The notes under the pieces: generated by a model
Databases searched by the model: none
What the model saw: only the letters and a program-made list of their open reading frames with translations
What the model was told of the DNA's origin: nothing
NCBI GenBank assembly: GCA_027214385.1
Contig: JAPVXR010000001.1
Span: 62,001-126,000 of the forward strand
Direction of reading: 5' to 3'
Length of the DNA: 64,000 nt
From: Cryomorphaceae bacterium 1068
GTDB taxonomy: Bacteria > Bacteroidota > Bacteroidia > Flavobacteriales_D > Cryomorphaceae
Position numbers and translations under genes: made by a program
Shown here: in pieces, positions 8,406 through 17,472 of the stretch
How positions within the stretch are numbered: the stretch's first letter is position 1
Layout: each line of letters starts with the position of its first letter

Positions 8406-9734
8406 TTAGTTATTCACTACAATTTTACCCGTGTGGTTCTGACCTGAAACACTCACATTGTACAAGTAAATACCAGCAGCATAATTATTGGTATTAAACT
8501 CTACACGGAAGTTTCCGTTGGGTTGATTGTCGAATATCTTGTTTTCAACTATTCTTCCCGTAATATCAGTAAGTGTAATATTCACGTCACCTTGCTTTTC
8601 GAGGTTGTACTCGATGGTAACAAAATCAGTTGACGGATTTGGATATGCAGTAAGACCTGAAACAAATTCAGTGTCTTCTGCTGAAGTCAAACCGGGAATG
8701 CTAATGTTGTCGAAGTAATATGTGTCAGTTGTTGTCGATCCCGGATCAATCAAAACCACAAACTGCTCGATATCGGTAGATCCAATTACATCCGGAGCAA
8801 TATCGAAGGTCAAAGTTTCCCAAGTACTTGAAACTGAAGTTTCAGCTACCATCTCTTGAATCAATTCATTTGTTGATGTCTGGAGAGAGAAAATAACCGT
8901 GCTGGGTGCGTTAGGATCCCAAATATCCATGGTAACCTGACTTGAATTATCATTCAGCATAAGCGCTCCGTCCGTTCTTGCGATGAAATTATCGTCAGTG
9001 GCACCACTACGAACATACGTTCCTACGTATTCCGATGGATTAGTAGACATGTCAGGATTAACAACACGACGCAATGCAGGAGCATTCGAAGCAGCGATGT
9101 AATTCACATTCTGCTGACATTCAAAATCGTTCAAAATTGATTCGTTAGTCTCTACGTCTGCACAAGGATCACTTACCAATTCAGGTCCGTTCAAATTATC
9201 CCAGTAATAAGTTTCATTCGTGGTAGCCCCTGGGTTAAAAAGGAGTGCCAAACGATCAACGCTATTGCTTGGAACACTTGCATCAGGCTGCTCGAAATAT
9301 GAGAAAGTAAGAGTTTCCCAAGCATTCGAAGTCTGAGTAGAAGTCAGATATACTGAATGTCTCCCCGTTGGAAAATTTTCCGGTAGCGCAAGTGTCGAGT
9401 TCTCAAGGGTAATCTGAACTGTTGTTCCCGCAGCCGGACTCCAAACGTCGATACTCATTTGCTTCGCTCCGGTAATATAGTCCGTCACATTAAGCATGGG
9501 GTTATCAATAACAATCACATCGAAGGGTGCGCCCGGATCGCGGATGTATTGTGCTGCTACAATGCTGGTGTTTACACCTGATTGATCAGGATTTAATTGG
9601 TAAGGGATAAAAACACCGTTTTCAAAGAAGTATTCGCACTTTCGTACATCTTCGAAGTTCTCCCAAAGCGTTTGGGCCTGCAAGCCCATGCTGAGCGCTG
9701 CAGTCAAAAGTAATGTTGAGTAAATTTTTTTCAT
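8406..9734 (-). CDS. T9SS type A secreted protein with two CBM-like modules
   Basis: The start is taken at the ATG complementary to 9732-9734, which gives a proper Sec signal peptide (MKKIYSTLLLTAALSMGLQAQ region); a longer frame upstream would overlap the GH16 gene. The 442-residue protein has two related jelly-roll-like modules (about 22-185 and 190-345), each with a D(V/I)W(S/D)P motif, an NAWETLTF or STWETLTF motif and YY(W/F)DN, matching the modules of the 411-3023 protein. A T9SS type A domain (about 360-442) ends in a typical basic C terminus. The gene follows the GH16 gene by 40 bases and is closed by a terminator. A role as surface glucan-binding protein is inferred. Confidence 0.85.
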   Translation of the reverse strand: MKKIYSTLLLTAALSMGLQAQTLWENFEDVRKCEYFFENGVFIPYQLNPDQSGVNTSIVAAQYIRDPGAPFDVIVIDNPMLNVTDYITGAKQMSIDVWSPAAGTTVQITLENSTLALPENFPTGRHSVYLTSTQTSNAWETLTFSYFEQPDASVPSNSVDRLALLFNPGATTNETYYWDNLNGPELVSDPCADVETNESILNDFECQQNVNYIAASNAPALRRVVNPDMSTNPSEYVGTYVRSGATDDNFIARTDGALMLNDNSSQVTMDIWDPNAPSTVIFSLQTSTNELIQEMVAETSVSSTWETLTFDIAPDVIGSTDIEQFVVLIDPGSTTTDTYYFDNISIPGLTSAEDTEFVSGLTAYPNPSTDFVTIEYNLEKQGDVNITLTDITGRIVENKIFDNQPNGNFRVEFNTNNYAAGIYLYNVSVSGQNHTGKIVVNN

Positions 9735-9774
9735 GATAATAGGGTTTAAGTGGTTTGAAATTAAATGGTTTGAA

Positions 9775-10644
9775 TTATTGATAAACTCTGACGTAATCAA
9801 CTTCCATTGTTTGTGGAAACTGAGTAGAAAAATCGGGATTTCCGGGAAGATTTCCTCCAACGGCTACATTTAGAATAACATGAAATTCTTGATCAAAAGG
9901 CCATGTGGTTGGCAGCACTGAAGATCGTGTATTAGGCACTCCAACGTCTATACCGTCCACCTGAAAGAGAATGCAGTCTTCAGTCCATAGAACTGAGTAA
10001 GTGTGAAAATCTTCAGAAAAATCTACGGTATCTACGGGTAAATACTGAGTATCGTACCGCCAAAAGTCGTGACCGTAATGTATGGTGCCGAATATGCTAT
10101 TCGTTTCACTACCAATATTTTCCATAATGTCGATTTCTCCGCTGGCAGGCCAGATGCCGTAGACAGTATCTGTGGGAAGCATCCAAATCGCAGGCCATAG
10201 TCCTTGACCTTTAGGAAGCTTGGCGCGTACATCAACTCGGCCGTATTTGAAATCAACTTTATTTCTGGTCACCATGCGGGCGGAGGTATATTGCCTTCCT
10301 TGATAGAAAGGGATTTCTTTTTTGGCAGTAATGATCAATTTTCCATCTTCCACTCGAGCATTCTCTTCTCGCATGGTGTAGTACTGAAGCTCATTGTTTC
10401 CCCAACCACATAAGGTTCCGTTGACAGTATCAAGTTGACATCCGTCTGCAGTGTCGTAGCCCCAGTATTGAGTGTTGATAATGTCGCCGTCAAATTCATC
10501 TGCCCACGTCAAGGTCATATTTTCCTTGGCTGGAAACTGACATCCCCCGACTTCTGTAACAGGTTTGGTGCAAGAGGATAGTGCTAAAGCAATTATTGAT
10601 AAAACAGCAATAGAATGAGAAATTCTTAAAATTCTAATGTTCAT
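9775..10644 (-). CDS. GH16 endo-beta-1,3-glucanase (laminarinase), lipoprotein
   Basis: Start chosen at ATG 10644, which gives a lipoprotein leader (LALSSC, Cys25 of 289 residues). The GH16 domain fills the rest: WADEFDG near 47-53, WGNNELQYYT at 81-90 and the catalytic EIDIMENIG at 170-178 (Glu170 nucleophile, Glu175 acid/base, Asp172 between). This is the compact laminarinase form without an extra domain, unlike the 428-residue GH16 nearby. The gene is the first of a two-gene unit with the T9SS protein at 8406-9734. Its promoter region contains the operator shared with the 15436 operon and a TATGTTTG element, so induction by the divergent regulator is likely. Confidence 0.93.
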   Translation of the reverse strand: MNIRILRISHSIAVLSIIALALSSCTKPVTEVGGCQFPAKENMTLTWADEFDGDIINTQYWGYDTADGCQLDTVNGTLCGWGNNELQYYTMREENARVEDGKLIITAKKEIPFYQGRQYTSARMVTRNKVDFKYGRVDVRAKLPKGQGLWPAIWMLPTDTVYGIWPASGEIDIMENIGSETNSIFGTIHYGHDFWRYDTQYLPVDTVDFSEDFHTYSVLWTEDCILFQVDGIDVGVPNTRSSVLPTTWPFDQEFHVILNVAVGGNLPGNPDFSTQFPQTMEVDYVRVYQ

Positions 10645-10668
10645 TTCGATTGGATTGTACATTATACA

Positions 10669-10761
10669 CAAACATAACTCAGAGCAAGGTGGTTGTCACC
10701 TTTTAATATACATCTTGCCTACATCGATTATTGAGGCTTCCTCAACAAGACTACATCATTA
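10669..10761 (-). promoter_or_regulatory. Predicted activator-dependent promoter and operator of GH16 gene
   Basis: Read on the minus strand towards the GH16 gene: TAATGATGTAGT (10761-10750), 24 bases, GATGTAGGCAAGATGTA (10725-10709), 32 bases, then TATGTTTG (10676-10669), a perfect match to the Bacteroidota -7 element TAnnTTTG. No -33 TTTG is visible, which fits a promoter that needs an activator. The same blocks with nearly the same spacing occur before the outer-membrane operon at 15436. A small inverted repeat, TTGAGG-CTT-CCTCAA (10731-10745), lies between the two operator parts. The divergent regulator gene starts about 90 bases away. Confidence 0.65.
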
Positions 10762-10847
10762 GGCTGATTTGCGAAATATATAATGACATAAAAAGCTTGT
10801 AATCAAATTGTAACGGCATTTAGGTATTTTGAATAAAATTCATCATC

Positions 10848-13775
10848 TTGCGCATTGTGAAAAAACAAACGTCCCAATTCAAAATCAGGGCACTTTTCGC
10901 CCAATTGTGTCTGATTTACATATTCAGTCTTGTTCATACTTTCGAAAGTAAGGGGCAAATGCAAACCCCTCTGATTTCTAATTACGGAAAGGAAGTTCAC
11001 CGTGGAGGCACACAGAATTGGTCTATAACTGCTCATAAAGATGGAGTCATTTATTTCGGTAATAATAGCGGTGTGCTAGTTTTCGATGGGCATGAATGGA
11101 CAGTGGTTCCCTTGCCAAACCGCACATTTGTGCGATCACTGCTTCAAAAAGACTCAGGTCAATTATATGTGGGTGGTCAAAATGAATTTGGATATTTCTC
11201 AAACGGAAGGTTATCAGTCGAAAACTACCATAGCCTGAAACATTTGGTCCCTGAAGAGTACGCTGATTTTGAAGATGTTTGGGAAATATTTGACACTGGC
11301 GAGTCAACCTATTTTTGTACAGAAAAGGCTGTTTTTATAATCAGTAATGGCAATTGTGAGGTGCTATTACCTAAGGATGAGCGATTTGAGAATTTTTTTC
11401 TTTTTGATAATCAACTCTGTGTTCAAGAGATCGGAACGGGGCTACTTCTTTTTGATGGTAACAAGCTCGTCCCTTTTTTAAGTGATCCAATAATTGTTGG
11501 TCAAAGGATTGCTTCGATGCTGAGCATATCGGATGGTGATCATCTCCTTTTCACGCAAGAAGGAGCAATTTTTCGCTTCGATGGATCCGTGTTAGAGCCT
11601 TTTGGCGGCGAAGCTGAAAATTTTACCAAAGAATTCAAACAATATGTTTCTATCCGATTAAAAAATGGATCAATAGCCATAGGTTCTACCCAAAATGGAT
11701 TGATAATTATCAATGAGTCGGGTGAGGTCTTGGAGCATTACAATTCCGATTCGGGGCTGGCCAACAATACCTTGCTCTCTCTCTACCAAGATCGTTCAGA
11801 AAACATCTGGATGGGACTGGATAATGGAATAGCTTACTTAGAAATTAACTCTCCCTTCAGTCAGATCAATCAGATCAATGGCCTCGAAGGAACAGGCTAC
11901 GCTGCGTTGCTGCATAAGGAGTCATATTACTTTGGGACCAACTTGGGATTGTACCGCGCGAAAAGCGGGGAGGATAACTTCGAGCTTGTTGACAATACAA
12001 AGGGGCAGATCTGGAGCTTACAGACCCTTCATGACGGTTTTATCATCAACGCAGATGGTGGAGCCCTCTATTTCGAGAATGATGTGATTACAAGAATTTC
12101 TGATGTCAGAAGCTCTTGGAAATTCTATGAGCTTGCCGGATCAGATGGCCTCTTTCTTCAAGGATCGTATGGGGGTCTTTATCTCTATCAAAAATCCGAT
12201 AGGGACGCAGTACCATTGAAGTTCCTTGGAAAACTGGACGGATTTGACGAGTCTTCACGAATCTTTGAGGAAGATGAGGATGGCTACATCTGGGTGGCCC
12301 ATGCTTATCGCGGGCTATTCCGGTTGAAACCCGATTATAAAAACTTGCGATTTGAAGAAGTGAGGCAATTTGGAGTAGCAGAAGGACTGCCGGAAGATTT
12401 GTACATAACCGTTTCTAAGATTCGAAACGAAATGGTTTTTGCGACAATGAAAGGGATATTCCGTTTTGATAGATCTACTGAGAAATTTGAAGTGCATGAG
12501 GAGCTCACTACATTGCTGGGTAAAGAGAGGAGCGTACAAAGACTTGTAGAGGATAAGCTTGGGAATATCTGGTTTTCGACGGATAGAGAATTCGGGCTTG
12601 TGGAAATTTTGGAAACCGGTCTATACAACGATGTCGAAGTGCTCTATTTTAACCAGATTCAAGATGAATTGGTAGATGGCTTCGAAGATGTTTTTACTCT
12701 ATCAGATGCCGCCGCCTTTATACCCGTTGAAAGCGGATTCTACAAATACAAATTAAGATGGTCCGCACAGCCTCCTGAATTTGAATACCCACTGAGGATT
12801 ACGGAAATTTACCTGACAAGTACCTCCGATTCATTAATTTCCGACTACTACTCTTCCGATACTATTGCTGAAACCAAATTGCCACCGAAGGAAGGTGATA
12901 TTCGTTTTCACTTTAATCTGCCCACTTTCGGAAAGCTAAATCAGGTAGTCTATCAGTATACCTTATCAGATGAAGATAACGGTTGGTCTGACTGGACCAC
13001 CGAGACAAAAAAAGAATACAGCAACCTTACTCATGGAGACTATACCTTCCAAGTAAGAGCTAAGAATGCATTTGGCCGTATTTCTGAGCCGGTTTCATTT
13101 GGTTTTTCTGTAATGCCTCCATGGTACAAGACTACTGCTGCGCAGGTTGGCTTTGTCGTTCTGGGCTTCCTGGTTCTTCTTACTGTCGTAAGATTTGTTG
13201 CCATTCGAGAGGCTAAAAAGACGGAAGAGGTAAAGCAGCAGTCCATCCTAACCATTCGTGAAAAAGAGGAAGAGCACCAGCGTGAAAAGGAGCAGTCGGA
13301 AAATGAGATTATTCGTCTTCGAAATGAAAAACTCCGTGCAGAAGTGAGTCACAAAAACGCGGAACTGGCCTCCACGACAATGCACCTTGTGCAAAAAAGC
13401 GAGATGTTGCAAAACATCAAAAAAGATCTGAGTGACCTGTCTACGGATGGGGATGAATCCGTCAAAAAAAGAGTTAAACAGATTCAGCGATTGATTACAG
13501 ATGATGTGAGGCTTGACAAGAACTGGGAGCGGTTTGAGACGCACTTCGATCAGGTTCACGCCAACTTCTTCAAGAACTTACGCGCTAAGTATCCGGAGCT
13601 TACGCCCAAGGATCAAAAGTTATGCGCTTATTTAAGAATGAACTTGGCCACTAAAGAAATCGCACCGCTTCTCAATATCTCCGTGCGCGGGGTTGAAATC
13701 AGTCGATACCGACTTAGGAAAAAACTGAACCTCGATTCAGATACCAACTTGGTCTCCTTTATCATGGAAATTTAA
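10848..13775 (+). CDS. Membrane-spanning propeller/Y_Y_Y regulator with LuxR-like HTH
   Basis: A 975-residue one-component sensor-regulator. After a leader (about 5-36) come beta-propeller repeats (about 50-600) with blades such as ENIWMGLDNGIAYL, then a Y_Y_Y domain (about 690-758) with the YQYTLSDEDNGWSDW pattern, one transmembrane helix (about 763-785), a charged coiled coil (786-860) and a C-terminal LuxR-type helix-turn-helix (about 915-970; TPKDQKLCAYLRMNLATKEIA). It resembles the sensor half of hybrid two-component systems of Bacteroidota but lacks histidine kinase and receiver domains, so a periplasmic signal must reach DNA binding directly. The start is uncertain: TTG 10848 or GTG 10857. 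It likely controls the glucan genes on both sides. Confidence 0.87.
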   Translation: MRIVKKQTSQFKIRALFAQLCLIYIFSLVHTFESKGQMQTPLISNYGKEVHRGGTQNWSITAHKDGVIYFGNNSGVLVFDGHEWTVVPLPNRTFVRSLLQKDSGQLYVGGQNEFGYFSNGRLSVENYHSLKHLVPEEYADFEDVWEIFDTGESTYFCTEKAVFIISNGNCEVLLPKDERFENFFLFDNQLCVQEIGTGLLLFDGNKLVPFLSDPIIVGQRIASMLSISDGDHLLFTQEGAIFRFDGSVLEPFGGEAENFTKEFKQYVSIRLKNGSIAIGSTQNGLIIINESGEVLEHYNSDSGLANNTLLSLYQDRSENIWMGLDNGIAYLEINSPFSQINQINGLEGTGYAALLHKESYYFGTNLGLYRAKSGEDNFELVDNTKGQIWSLQTLHDGFIINADGGALYFENDVITRISDVRSSWKFYELAGSDGLFLQGSYGGLYLYQKSDRDAVPLKFLGKLDGFDESSRIFEEDEDGYIWVAHAYRGLFRLKPDYKNLRFEEVRQFGVAEGLPEDLYITVSKIRNEMVFATMKGIFRFDRSTEKFEVHEELTTLLGKERSVQRLVEDKLGNIWFSTDREFGLVEILETGLYNDVEVLYFNQIQDELVDGFEDVFTLSDAAAFIPVESGFYKYKLRWSAQPPEFEYPLRITEIYLTSTSDSLISDYYSSDTIAETKLPPKEGDIRFHFNLPTFGKLNQVVYQYTLSDEDNGWSDWTTETKKEYSNLTHGDYTFQVRAKNAFGRISEPVSFGFSVMPPWYKTTAAQVGFVVLGFLVLLTVVRFVAIREAKKTEEVKQQSILTIREKEEEHQREKEQSENEIIRLRNEKLRAEVSHKNAELASTTMHLVQKSEMLQNIKKDLSDLSTDGDESVKKRVKQIQRLITDDVRLDKNWERFETHFDQVHANFFKNLRAKYPELTPKDQKLCAYLRMNLATKEIAPLLNISVRGVEISRYRLRKKLNLDSDTNLVSFIMEI

Positions 13776-13852
13776 TCACCTATCGATGCAAGGATTTCAG
13801 GTGTTGTGGTGATTGGCGGTTTAATAAAAAGTCTGCAGCACAGGGCTGATGC

Positions 13853-13889
13853 AAAAAAAAACCAGCCCTGAAGTCACTCCGGAGCCGGT
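13853..13889 (-). terminator. Intrinsic terminator after the GH-A enzyme gene
   Basis: On the minus strand ACCGGCTC (13889-13882) pairs with GGGCTGGT (13868-13861), with two wobble pairs, and a run of nine T follows (13861-13853). It lies 27 bases beyond the stop at 13916. Part of it can also pair differently on the plus strand (13841-13848 with 13863-13870), but without a T run. Confidence 0.6.
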
Positions 13890-13915
13890 TGCAAATGAAT
13901 TTTTGAGGTAGAATC

Positions 13916-15205
13916 TTAAAGCTCTCCGCCACTGTAGAAAGGAAAGTTGGCTGTAGCGGCATTTCCATTTCCATCATAGACGTAAAGAAACAATCGATAA
14001 GGCCCTTCCTTCGTCGGGGCGCGAAAGCTAATCTCCCCATTTTTCGGTTCGCCCTCTACTTTCATGTCGATGGCTTCAGGCTTGGACTCTTTGTCTCCAC
14101 CCACTTTAATATCAGTACTTTCAGGAAGAATTTCCCAGCGGTAAGTCAATTGATCACCCTCGGCGTCCGTTGCTTCCACTTTAGCCGTAGCTACCTTTCC
14201 GCTTTCGAGGTAAACTCCGTCAAATCTGGTTTTACCATTGAGTAGATAATTTTCAATTTGAGGAGATCTGTTGTCCGGGTATTTGCCTGACCACCCCTTC
14301 TGCAATTCGTCCATTACTCCGGTTTCCTTTCCGTCTTCCAAGAAAAGGCCGTACCAAGTAGGAGTGGTCTCTTGCTTTTGTCCCCAAAGGAAAACATACG
14401 AACCTATACACATGTCGGGATCGCGCAGGATTCCTTGCTCATAGCGCAATTTGTACGATGCTGCCTTCTCAGTACTCGTCTGCTCAATCGGTGCTCCCCA
14501 TGGTGCTTTAGCTACTTCCCAGTGACCGTCAGGCCCCCATTCCGTGATTACGTAAGGCTTATCCCATCCAAAGGCGCGGAGCATATTGTCAATTCCGATA
14601 ATCTCACCGTAGGTATTAATGCCATATACATCAATTGCAGGAGCTCGTTCCTTGACCAGCTGCACTTCGGCAACATCCAGACCCGCCGTAACGGTCATCG
14701 TCGGATGGTTCGGATCTATCTCATGAATCATTTCGGCTATGTCGTTAATGGCATCCCAAACCTTAAAGTCAGAATAAAATAAATCCGTTTCGTTGCCGAT
14801 TCCCCACATAAGAATAGCCGGATGATCCTTGTACTCTTGAACGACTTCCGTGAAGCGGGCAAGTTGAGCTTCTACGGCTCGGGAGTCATCGTAGTCAAAA
14901 CCTTGACGCTCGCAACCAACCCAAAGGCCAAATAGAACAGTCATTCCTTTCTCGTGGGCTTCGTCTAAAACGGCTATCGCCTCATGTGCTCCCCATGTTC
15001 TCACTGAATTAGCTCCGTAAGCTTTCGCCCGATCCATTTCGGTTTGACCGCCTACGCCTTTGATGTAATAAGGTTTTCCGTCTCTCAACAATTCCCATTT
15101 GCCGTCCTTTTCTACCACTTCTACTTTTATGACTTGCGCATAACCTGAAACCGTGAATAAAAAAATTAGTGCAAATGCGGCCAACGAGGATTTTAACATT
15201 TTCAT
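13916..15205 (-). CDS. Secreted clan GH-A TIM-barrel glycoside hydrolase (GH2-like)
   Basis: A 429-residue protein with a Sec leader (1-23, cleavage after GYA). Residues about 30-310 form a TIM barrel of the GH2/GH5/GH17 clan: the acid/base Glu139 is in GIGNET and the likely nucleophile Glu222 is in VITEWGPDG. A beta-sandwich domain (about 315-425) with an EATDAEGDQLTYRWEI stretch follows. The GH2 TIM-barrel family description fits best, but the N-terminal GH2 sandwich domains are absent; beta-1,3-glucanase or glucanosyltransferase activity is inferred only from its neighbours. It lies between the regulator and the outer-membrane operon and shares the 15206-15435 promoter region with the latter. 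It carries no T9SS domain or lipobox, so it should be periplasmic. Confidence 0.75.
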   Translation of the reverse strand: MKMLKSSLAAFALIFLFTVSGYAQVIKVEVVEKDGKWELLRDGKPYYIKGVGGQTEMDRAKAYGANSVRTWGAHEAIAVLDEAHEKGMTVLFGLWVGCERQGFDYDDSRAVEAQLARFTEVVQEYKDHPAILMWGIGNETDLFYSDFKVWDAINDIAEMIHEIDPNHPTMTVTAGLDVAEVQLVKERAPAIDVYGINTYGEIIGIDNMLRAFGWDKPYVITEWGPDGHWEVAKAPWGAPIEQTSTEKAASYKLRYEQGILRDPDMCIGSYVFLWGQKQETTPTWYGLFLEDGKETGVMDELQKGWSGKYPDNRSPQIENYLLNGKTRFDGVYLESGKVATAKVEATDAEGDQLTYRWEILPESTDIKVGGDKESKPEAIDMKVEGEPKNGEISFRAPTKEGPYRLFLYVYDGNGNAATANFPFYSGGEL

Positions 15206-15278
15206 CTGGATCTTATTTAAGGTGTTAATTTACACATCTCGTTAGGTATATAGACTTTTTAATGAAGTAATGTTGTGT

Positions 15279-15360
15279 TAATGATGTAGTGTTAATCGAC
15301 AAGATGTAGGCTTGATGTAAGAGACAAAAGTTTTTTTAGTCAAAGAATTATTTAACATTG
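15279..15360 (+). promoter_or_regulatory. Predicted activator-dependent promoter and operator of OM operon
   Basis: Read towards the gene at 15436: TAATGATGTAGT (15279-15290, identical to the block at 10750-10761 on the other strand), 12 bases, GATGTAGGCTTGATGTA (15303-15319, 15 of 17 identical), 33 bases, then TAACATTGTGTAT (15353-15365), which matches TATGTTTGTGTAT before the GH16 gene in 10 of 13 positions. The -7-like element is TAACATTG, one base off TAnnTTTG. The gap between the two operator parts is 12 bases shorter than in the other copy, about one helical turn. The divergent GH-A enzyme gene starts at 15205 and could share control. Confidence 0.65.
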
Positions 15361-15435
15361 TGTATTCATCACACCAATATAATTCTTGCTCGTAAGAATG
15401 GTTGTGTGTGGGAGCAATAACCAATAAAATGTAAG

Positions 15436-17472
15436 ATGCCCAATCACTTCTCTTTTATGAGATGTACATTGATTCTCTTGATTGGTCTTTTTAGCCTAAC
15501 GGCAAAAGGCCAAGATAGAACTGCAGCCGATTCCTCGGCTTTGGCCAATGAGGCAATAAGAAGTTTTGAGGATCAATTTTTAAAGCAGTCTGCAGGGATT
15601 CAATACGACTCTCTCTTTGTGGATAAAAAGCTTCGTGAGCGACCACAAAAACTTACAGCCTTTGGATACTATAGGCTATTCGCTTATCAACGAAACATTA
15701 CAGAACCTTATCCCGGTTTGGCTCCTTTTGAAAAAGCCTTGAGTATAGGTGATGGATACCGAGAGCCTATGCTGTCTCTATCCGTAGTAGCCCGACCGAA
15801 TGGAAAGGCCAGTTTCGGAACGGAACTGTTCATATTTACTCCTTATGATGGCAGTATAGAAGGAAATGTGTTCTCTACCAACTTGGGTTTGAATTTTTAC
15901 GGAAACTTTAGAACTCAACACGGGAATTTTGGTGTAAGAGCAGGGGGTATACACTGGTACAATTTGAGCCCTTTTACAATGGGCGTTTTCCAGATTTTGG
16001 ACCGCTTCACCATATTTGACAGGACACCTTGGGAAGGCGTCAACAATACTGAGAAATACGATAACTACTATAAGTCGGGACTCACCAGCGCAGGAGATTT
16101 AAGATGGAATAATCAAGCTTTTCAAGGGCTTATTATTAATGGAGGGCGTTTACCCGGCGATTGGGCCTTTGACCTGATGTGGGGAAAAACTCAAGTCAAC
16201 GGAGGATTAGCAGGTGGCTTGAACCCAAACAATGAAAGCTACTTTCCTCCCACACTGGATGCAGGAAATATTCCAACTTATGGCGGTTTTGCAGGGACAG
16301 ATCGTCAGTTACCTTCCATTATTCAAGGGGGTAAGATTGCCAAATCCTTTGACGGAGGCAGACAGACGCTCTCCTACAATGGTTTTGTGAGTCAAACCGC
16401 TCTTGATAGTATAGATCAAGATCTGGTTAGACAGTATCAAGTTCATACCCTTGCTTTAGACCTTAAAGTAATGGATGTAACTGTGACGGGTGAGCTCGGC
16501 GCAGGCTCCTACAAGAGTCCGACATACTCAGAAAAATGGGGCGAGGCTTTAATGCTTCGTTTTTTAATTCCTAAAAAGTACACCTTCATTCCGATTGACT
16601 TCCAGGTGTACAGAATATCCAAGAATTTCTTCAATGAAAATGGAGAAATTGCAACAAATTCAAATCCTGAAATCCTAGCGGATCGTGGTCTAACAGTGAA
16701 CGCCAATGGGGCAGGAGGGCAGATGGCGCTCGTAAACCAGTTGGTGCACAATAGGCAAGGGGTAAACATCAACACGGAACTTGAATACGGAAAGCTGACC
16801 CTTGCCGGTGGTATAGGATGGTCAGCTGAAATAGATACAGAAGCCCAAGCATTGAGTTTCGTACACAGAATCAACGGGTTGGCACTTTCACGTGTTTACA
16901 ATCCATTTCCTGAAGGCGCAACGGGACCTACGGTTTTCGGTCCATACGGTCGAAAGTTTTCCTTCTTTAGAGGTGTATCAGAAGTAGTTCAGACGACTGA
17001 TTTGGATCCCGAAACGGCCTTGGCGCAGAACCGCAAATTCTTTAAGGCTGTAGATATTCAAGCCAAGTACAAGACAACACTGTTCGATCGTGATTTATTC
17101 CTCAACTATATCGGTTCGTTTAATTCCGTCTCAACAAAGCTGGGGGCTGTGCCGGTATACAACGATGAGGCATACTTATATGCACAATATCACGAAGTGG
17201 ATCTTTACTACGAAGTGATTCCAAAATTCATTGCCACCGCATATTTCGGTCTTGAAAATATTCGAGGTGGAAACGATACGCAGTGGGATGAGGTAACACA
17301 GCTTCCGCTTGATCAATTGGGCACCGCTATCGGTATTGGCTTTGACTGGCAAATAGCCGAAAACTCAGGACTCTATGTTCGCCATAGATGGATGAGCCTT
17401 GAAGACCGAAGTTTTCAGGATGATAAATTCCGAGGAACAGAACTAACCGTTGAACTCAAAACCTTTTTCTAA
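15436..17472 (+). CDS. Predicted outer-membrane beta-barrel protein, first of glucan operon
   Basis: A 678-residue protein with a Sec leader (about 8-25, LTAKGQ). A short helical, charged segment (26-70) is followed by a long run of alternating hydrophobic/polar strands rich in Tyr, Phe and Gly, ending in TVELKTFF with a terminal Phe, as expected for an outer-membrane barrel. There is no TonB box, carboxypeptidase-like domain or plug, so it is not a SusC-type transporter. I do not recognise the exact family. ATG 15436 or the Met at residue 8 may be the start. It overlaps the next gene by one base (TAATG) and heads a four-gene operon behind the locus operator, so a role in glucan uptake is inferred. 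Confidence 0.75.
   Translation: MPNHFSFMRCTLILLIGLFSLTAKGQDRTAADSSALANEAIRSFEDQFLKQSAGIQYDSLFVDKKLRERPQKLTAFGYYRLFAYQRNITEPYPGLAPFEKALSIGDGYREPMLSLSVVARPNGKASFGTELFIFTPYDGSIEGNVFSTNLGLNFYGNFRTQHGNFGVRAGGIHWYNLSPFTMGVFQILDRFTIFDRTPWEGVNNTEKYDNYYKSGLTSAGDLRWNNQAFQGLIINGGRLPGDWAFDLMWGKTQVNGGLAGGLNPNNESYFPPTLDAGNIPTYGGFAGTDRQLPSIIQGGKIAKSFDGGRQTLSYNGFVSQTALDSIDQDLVRQYQVHTLALDLKVMDVTVTGELGAGSYKSPTYSEKWGEALMLRFLIPKKYTFIPIDFQVYRISKNFFNENGEIATNSNPEILADRGLTVNANGAGGQMALVNQLVHNRQGVNINTELEYGKLTLAGGIGWSAEIDTEAQALSFVHRINGLALSRVYNPFPEGATGPTVFGPYGRKFSFFRGVSEVVQTTDLDPETALAQNRKFFKAVDIQAKYKTTLFDRDLFLNYIGSFNSVSTKLGAVPVYNDEAYLYAQYHEVDLYYEVIPKFIATAYFGLENIRGGNDTQWDEVTQLPLDQLGTAIGIGFDWQIAENSGLYVRHRWMSLEDRSFQDDKFRGTELTVELKTFF

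Noticed and set aside
13841-13870. Plus-strand hairpin as terminator of the regulator gene
   Set aside because: The stem is good but its A-rich loop and lack of a T run make the overlapping minus-strand terminator the better reading.
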